A DNA stretch of 64,000 nt from NCBI RefSeq assembly GCF_025685565.1, contig NZ_JAGSYE010000003.1, positions 744,001-808,000 on the forward strand. Direction: 5' to 3'. Made by a program: the position numbers and the translations under genes. The DNA is from Granulicella aggregans (GTDB lineage Bacteria > Acidobacteriota > Terriglobia > Terriglobales > Acidobacteriaceae). Within the stretch, counting starts at the first letter, position 1; the number at the start of each line of letters is the position of its first letter. Of this stretch, positions 60,446 to 64,000 are shown piece after piece. The notes beneath the pieces are model-generated. The model was not told the DNA's origin. It saw nothing but the letters and a program-made list of their open reading frames with translations, and ran no database searches.

Positions 60446-60483
60446 TGGACACTTTGGACACTGCGATTTCTGTAAATGGACAC
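60446..60483. repeat. Three TGGACAC repeats in an AT-rich gap
   Basis: TGGACAC occurs at 60446, 60455 and 60477 in the same orientation, with spacings of 9 and 22 bp. The 382-bp gap (60270-60651) is AT-richer than the genes and holds no clear ORF. The 22-bp-spaced repeats recall the multiple terminal repeats of IS21-family ends, but no istA/istB is present; they may also be an operator for the helicase gene. Confidence 0.45.
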
Positions 60484-60651
60484 GCGACAAGGCACCAACT
60501 ATGTCGCATGTTTACTATCGTGAGTCGTGCGTGAATCATTGCATCGCGCCGCCAGCGACGACACTCTACCGCGGCCCGGGCGCGGCAAGCACAGGCGCCG
60601 GTGGAACGGCCAATGAGGTCTCCAGATAAAATAGGTATTGGAGTTCCACAC

Positions 60652-63450
60652 TTGTCTCACCTTCTCGAAAATATGAACCCGCAGCAGCAGGATGGCATCC
60701 GCTCGGTCGATGGCCCCGTGCTCCTGCTCGCTGGTGCCGGCAGCGGCAAGACCCGCGTCGTCACGCATCGCATCGCCTACCTTATTGAAGAGCGCGGCGT
60801 GCCTGCCGACGCGATCCTCGCCGTCACCTTCACGAACAAGGCGGCGAAGGAGATGTCCGAGCGCGTCGACAAGATCCTCGGACACAGTTCGCTGGCGAAG
60901 CCTACCCTTGCGACATTCCACAGCTTCTGCGTGCGTGTGCTGCGTCGCGATATCGAGGCGCTACGGACGAATGGAGTCGGCCTCACCCGCACCTTCGCTA
61001 TCTACGACGAGACCGATCAGCAGGCCGTGGTGAAGCAGGCGTTGAAGCGGCTGGGCATCGACGACAAGCAGTTGAAGCCGCGTGTCGCGCTGGGCCGAAT
61101 CTCCTGGGCGAAGAACCATATGATCGACCCGCAGGAGTACTTCCTCGCCAGCACCAACCCGATGGAAGAGAAGATCGCGCACATCTTCGAGATCTACAAG
61201 AAGGAGCTGTTCAAGGCGAACGCGCTGGACTTCGACGATCTTCTGCTCGAGACGGTGCGACTGCTGAAGTCCTCCAGCGAGGTTCGTGAGCGTTACAACC
61301 GCAAGTACCGTTACGTGATGATCGATGAGTACCAGGACACGAATCGTCCGCAGTACGAACTGATGAAGCTGCTGGCCGGATCGCACCATAACATCTGCGT
61401 CGTCGGCGATGAAGACCAGTCGATCTATAGCTGGCGCGGTGCGGACATCAAGAACATCCTCGACTTCGAGAAGGACTTCCCTGGCGCGAAGACGATCCGG
61501 CTCGAACAGAACTATCGTTCCACGCAGATCATCCTCGAAGGCGCATCGGCAGTCGTCGCCCAGAACACGCAACGCAAGGGTAAGAACCTGTGGACAGCAC
61601 GCGAGGGCGGCTCGCTCATCGGGTATTACGAAGCTCCCGATGGTGAGAACGAAGCGCTCTTCATCGCGGACCGTATCAATACCTATCTGAAAGCATCCGG
61701 CAACATTGAAGAGCCGCCGCGCTGCGCTGTGCTGTACCGCACCAACTCGCAGTCGCGGCTAGTGGAAGAGGCGCTTCGCCGCTATCAGATCCAGTACCAC
61801 ATGGTCGGCGGCTTCAGCTTCTACGACCGCGCCGAGGTCAAAGACATCCTCAGCTACATGAAGCTGGTGCAGAACACGAACGACTCCATCGCTCTGAACC
61901 GGGTCGTCAACTCGCCACCGCGCGGCATCGGCAAGACGACCATGGAGACGCTCGAACGCATGGCGTTGACAACTGGCATCAGCACGTGGGACGCGATTGG
62001 CCGCGCCATTGAAGATCGCCTGTTGCCTGCCCGCGCGCTCACTGCGCTCTCCGGCTTCAAGCGCCTCATCGAAGATGCTCGCGCGATGCTCGGCACTGAG
62101 TTCGCGGAGAAGCTGACGCAGGATGTGAGCGAGGAAGGTGCGGGCAATACAAATTTCGATCCGGCCGCGTTTGGTGCAGTCGAAGCCGAATCCGAAGACA
62201 CTTCCTTCCCTCCCGTCGAAGGCAACGGTGCGGACACGTCGTTCGATACCAGCTTTAATTTCGGCTTCGACTTTGGTCCTAGCGAAGAGGTCTCGACCAT
62301 CGCTGCCGAAAATGCAACTCTACCGGTTACAGATGCGGAAGCCGTATCCTTCAATCCCTTTGCTCCGGTCGTGCTTAAGTCGAACAAGCCACAGTTGAAG
62401 CGCAGCGCAGCGGACTCCAAGCCCGCCTCCGCGCAGGACCGCGCCGCTGAGCGCATTATGGCGGACGAGAAGCCTGCTTTCCGTGCTCCGGGCGATCCCG
62501 CCACGCTGCCCGAGTTGATCAAGTTCCTCAATGATCGCAGCGGCTACATTCGCGCGCTTGAAGAAGAGGCCACGCCCGAGAGCTTCTCCCGCATCGAGAA
62601 CCTGAAGGAACTCGCCAACGCCGCGCAGGACGCCCAGGAGCGCGGCGAGACGCTGCATGAGTTCCTCGACCACGCCGCGCTCATCTCGGACGCCGATGGC
62701 TACTCCGCCGAAGCTCGCGTGACGCTGATGACGCTGCACGCGGCGAAGGGTCTGGAGTTTCCGCTCGTCTTTCTGACTGGAATGGAGGAAGGGCTCTTCC
62801 CGCACTCGCGTACCTTTACCGACCCCGTCGGTCTTGAAGAAGAGCGCCGGCTCTGCTATGTCGGCATGACCCGCGCCATGGATACGCTCGTGATGACCCG
62901 TGCCCGCTATCGCCGCCGTTACGGCAGCGACATGCCGGAGGCCAGCGTTCCCTCGCGCTTCCTTGAGGAAGTTCCACAACGGCTGGTAGAAGACCTCGGC
63001 AGTCCCGGTCAGAGGCCTAGTTTCAACTCTGGTTACGGAAACTCCTACGGAAATCGTCCCGGCAGCGGCTCAGGCAGCCACGAAGACGGCGAACGCCACT
63101 ACAGCTACGAGGACGAAGACCAGAGCGGCAGCCGCAATCGGCCTGCTGCCGCGGGTAGTCGCCCGAGCGGCAGTTCCATGGACAATATTGCGAACTTCTT
63201 CGCCGCGCGCGGCCAGTCTGTCCCCAGTTTCAAGGCTGGGCAGAAGTTCTCCCGCCCCAAGCTCGACGTCCCCGCACCCACTGGAAAGACCGGCCTGCAG
63301 CAGGGAGTGCGCGTTCGTCACCCCAAATACGGCGAAGGAATGGTCTTTCGCCGCGAAGGGGATGGGGATGACGCCAAGATTACAGTACAATTTCAACAGC
63401 ACGGCGTGAAGAAGCTGGTGGAGAAGTTTGCCCAGCTCGAACGGCTCTAG
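60652..63450 (+). CDS. pcrA: ATP-dependent DNA helicase, PcrA/UvrD family
   Basis: The 932-residue 3'-5' helicase works in repair and replication restart. TTG 60652 is preferred: GGAG lies eight bases upstream and the product then starts MSHLLENMNPQQ as in PcrA; GTG 60601 and ATG 60613 are alternatives. Motifs: LLAGAGSGKTRVVTHRIAYL (Ia/I), VMIDEYQDTNRPQYEL (II), VVGDEDQSIYSWRGADI (III), IRLEQNYRST (IV), TLHAAKGLEFPLVF (V), RLCYVGMTRAMD (VI). Between IV and V is an insertion at about residues 490-610, rich in Asp/Glu/Ser/Phe. The C-terminal Tudor-like domain (RVRHPKYGEGMVF) binds RNA polymerase in PcrA. Confidence 0.95.
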   Translation: MSHLLENMNPQQQDGIRSVDGPVLLLAGAGSGKTRVVTHRIAYLIEERGVPADAILAVTFTNKAAKEMSERVDKILGHSSLAKPTLATFHSFCVRVLRRDIEALRTNGVGLTRTFAIYDETDQQAVVKQALKRLGIDDKQLKPRVALGRISWAKNHMIDPQEYFLASTNPMEEKIAHIFEIYKKELFKANALDFDDLLLETVRLLKSSSEVRERYNRKYRYVMIDEYQDTNRPQYELMKLLAGSHHNICVVGDEDQSIYSWRGADIKNILDFEKDFPGAKTIRLEQNYRSTQIILEGASAVVAQNTQRKGKNLWTAREGGSLIGYYEAPDGENEALFIADRINTYLKASGNIEEPPRCAVLYRTNSQSRLVEEALRRYQIQYHMVGGFSFYDRAEVKDILSYMKLVQNTNDSIALNRVVNSPPRGIGKTTMETLERMALTTGISTWDAIGRAIEDRLLPARALTALSGFKRLIEDARAMLGTEFAEKLTQDVSEEGAGNTNFDPAAFGAVEAESEDTSFPPVEGNGADTSFDTSFNFGFDFGPSEEVSTIAAENATLPVTDAEAVSFNPFAPVVLKSNKPQLKRSAADSKPASAQDRAAERIMADEKPAFRAPGDPATLPELIKFLNDRSGYIRALEEEATPESFSRIENLKELANAAQDAQERGETLHEFLDHAALISDADGYSAEARVTLMTLHAAKGLEFPLVFLTGMEEGLFPHSRTFTDPVGLEEERRLCYVGMTRAMDTLVMTRARYRRRYGSDMPEASVPSRFLEEVPQRLVEDLGSPGQRPSFNSGYGNSYGNRPGSGSGSHEDGERHYSYEDEDQSGSRNRPAAAGSRPSGSSMDNIANFFAARGQSVPSFKAGQKFSRPKLDVPAPTGKTGLQQGVRVRHPKYGEGMVFRREGDGDDAKITVQFQQHGVKKLVEKFAQLERL

Positions 63451-63522
63451 CCCTTCGCTCGCCAGCAACCATTCCGGATCACATCCGAAATATTTTAGAG
63501 AGATAAAGAGACCCGACCCTTC

Positions 63523-63678
63523 ATGGCGAACACCAAGGCAATCACCGACACACTCGAGCGCAAGAAGATCAAGCGCGCAGCACGCAAGGCAGCACCAGCC
63601 AAGGGACCGCGCGCAGGCGCACGCGGCGAGAACAAGCAGAAGCTCAAGAAGGCAGCCCGCGGTAAGAGCAAGCGGTAG
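63523..63678 (+). CDS. 51-residue highly basic protein
   Basis: The short ORF, ATG 63523 to TAG 63676-63678, encodes a protein with 22 Lys/Arg residues and no aromatic residues; the composition is histone H1-like (AARKAAPAKGPRAGARG). It follows pcrA by 72 bp and precedes a terminator, so it has its own transcription unit end. A nucleoid-binding role is possible but only from composition. Shine-Dalgarno is weak. Confidence 0.6.
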   Translation: MANTKAITDTLERKKIKRAARKAAPAKGPRAGARGENKQKLKKAARGKSKR

Positions 63679-63695
63679 TCTTACGCCGAGGAACG

Positions 63696-63737
63696 GGCGA
63701 AGTGGCGCGTGAAACCTGCCGCCGCTTCGCCTGTTTT
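63696..63737 (+). terminator. Terminator after the small basic protein gene
   Basis: GGCGAAGTGGCG (63696-63707) pairs with CGCCGCTTCGCC (63720-63731) with one G-U pair and a 12-base loop, followed by TGTTTTC. Confidence 0.8.
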
Positions 63738-63785
63738 CGTGTAGATTCTGAATACCAAAGAAAACTGAATATTCGGAGCGCCCCA

Positions 63786-64000
63786 CTGCCCCGCCAAATC
63801 TTTCGCACGAAGTCGATCGACAAACTGATCTCGGACTCGGAACGGCCGGAGCACGCCCTCACCAAGACGCTTGGCCCGCTCTCTCTCACCGCCCTTGGTA
63901 TCGGCGCGGTCATCGGCTCCGGCATCTTTACCGTCATCGGCACGGCCATCGGCGGCAATCCTTCGAAGATCGCCGACTGGAAGGGCTCGCCGATCATCGA
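63786..64000 (+). CDS. APC-type amino-acid permease, 3' end outside the window, CTG start
   Basis: The visible 71 residues read PRQIFRTKSIDKLISDSE, then ALTKTLGPLSLTALGIGAVIGSGIFTVIGTAIGG (GAVIGSGIF is the helix-1 APC motif). No ATG, GTG or TTG lies in frame between the upstream open frame and the first helix; CTG 63786 has GGAG (63775-63778) seven bases before it, so it is taken as the start. It resembles cationic or branched amino-acid permeases (YfnA-like). It is a separate transcription unit after the terminator. Confidence 0.8.
   Translation, partial: MPRQIFRTKSIDKLISDSERPEHALTKTLGPLSLTALGIGAVIGSGIFTVIGTAIGGNPSKIADWKGSPII

Noticed and set aside
1..64000. tRNA, rRNA or CRISPR loci
   Set aside because: No cloverleaf with conserved TTCRA loop, no rRNA-like stretch and no repeat-spacer array were recognised by eye in the intergenic regions; a tRNAscan run would be decisive.

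Overview
The window is about 64 kb of high-GC chromosome, most like a Terriglobales (subdivision 1) acidobacterium such as Granulicella, Edaphobacter or Terriglobus. The support is indirect but consistent: an Oar-type TonB receptor with a carboxypeptidase-regulatory N-terminus, a secreted DUF1800/DUF1501 pair, a tricorn-like protease, a caa3-type oxidase operon with bc-type subunits, and acidobacterial-style gene mixtures. No rRNA, tRNA, CRISPR array, intact transposase or prophage was recognised. Most genes are ordinary chromosomal genes in tight operons with frequent 4-bp start/stop overlaps.

Layout. 0-3.2 kb: 3' part of a tricorn-type protease. 3.3-11.4 kb: an eight-gene respiratory operon encoding cytochrome oxidase subunits II, I and III, an unassigned membrane protein, a diheme cytochrome c lipoprotein, a Rieske protein, a cytochrome b fused to cytochrome c, and the assembly factor CtaG. 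A CRP/FNR-like site sits at its promoter. 11.6-19.9 kb: DUF1800 lipoprotein, Tat-exported DUF1501 protein and a large TonB-dependent receptor closed by a strong terminator. 19.9-25.3 kb: a translationally coupled phosphonate-catabolism operon (FAD amine oxidase, PhnX, organophosphate-type MFS transporter, PhnZ-type HD protein) followed by a secreted phosphodiesterase. 25.4-30.7 kb: nicotinamidase, SRPBCC protein, a small phosphopantetheinyl-transferase-like protein, HD hydrolase, zinc-ribbon XRE regulator, UppS and an amino-acid permease. 30.8-34.3 kb: a three-gene two-component cluster on the minus strand.

34.4-50.4 kb holds the translation and transcription core genes in two separated blocks: DUF503 (ylxP)-rbfA-nrnA, and rimP-nusA-infB. 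Between them lie an ArnT-like glycosyltransferase, an acetyltransferase, a VanZ-like protein, guaB and an M1 peptidase. The rimP block has its own promoter and a leader hairpin with a U-run that looks like an attenuator. 50.4-51.9 kb is a small accessory patch with an amber-interrupted DUF4238 gene and a DUF433/DUF5615 toxin-antitoxin-like pair. 52-64 kb: MFS-spermidine synthase fusion, LarA-like racemase, trmD, SDR, orphan ABC ATPase, TSUP permease, DUF971, DUF3050, a small secreted protein, PcrA/UvrD helicase with a lineage-type insertion, a 51-residue basic protein and the 5' end of an amino-acid permease that appears to start at CTG.

Points most worth a second look are the transaminase-free phosphonate operon with an orphan PhnZ-like oxygenase, the bc/caa3 operon with an unknown membrane subunit and a CRP/FNR-like site at about -41.5, the rimP leader attenuator, the palindromic operator over the -10 of the M1 peptidase promoter, the heptad CCCT repeat in front of trmD, and the many start codons lying 6-9 nt after a -10 hexamer (probable leaderless mRNAs). 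All calls are from reading the sequence; no database search was run.
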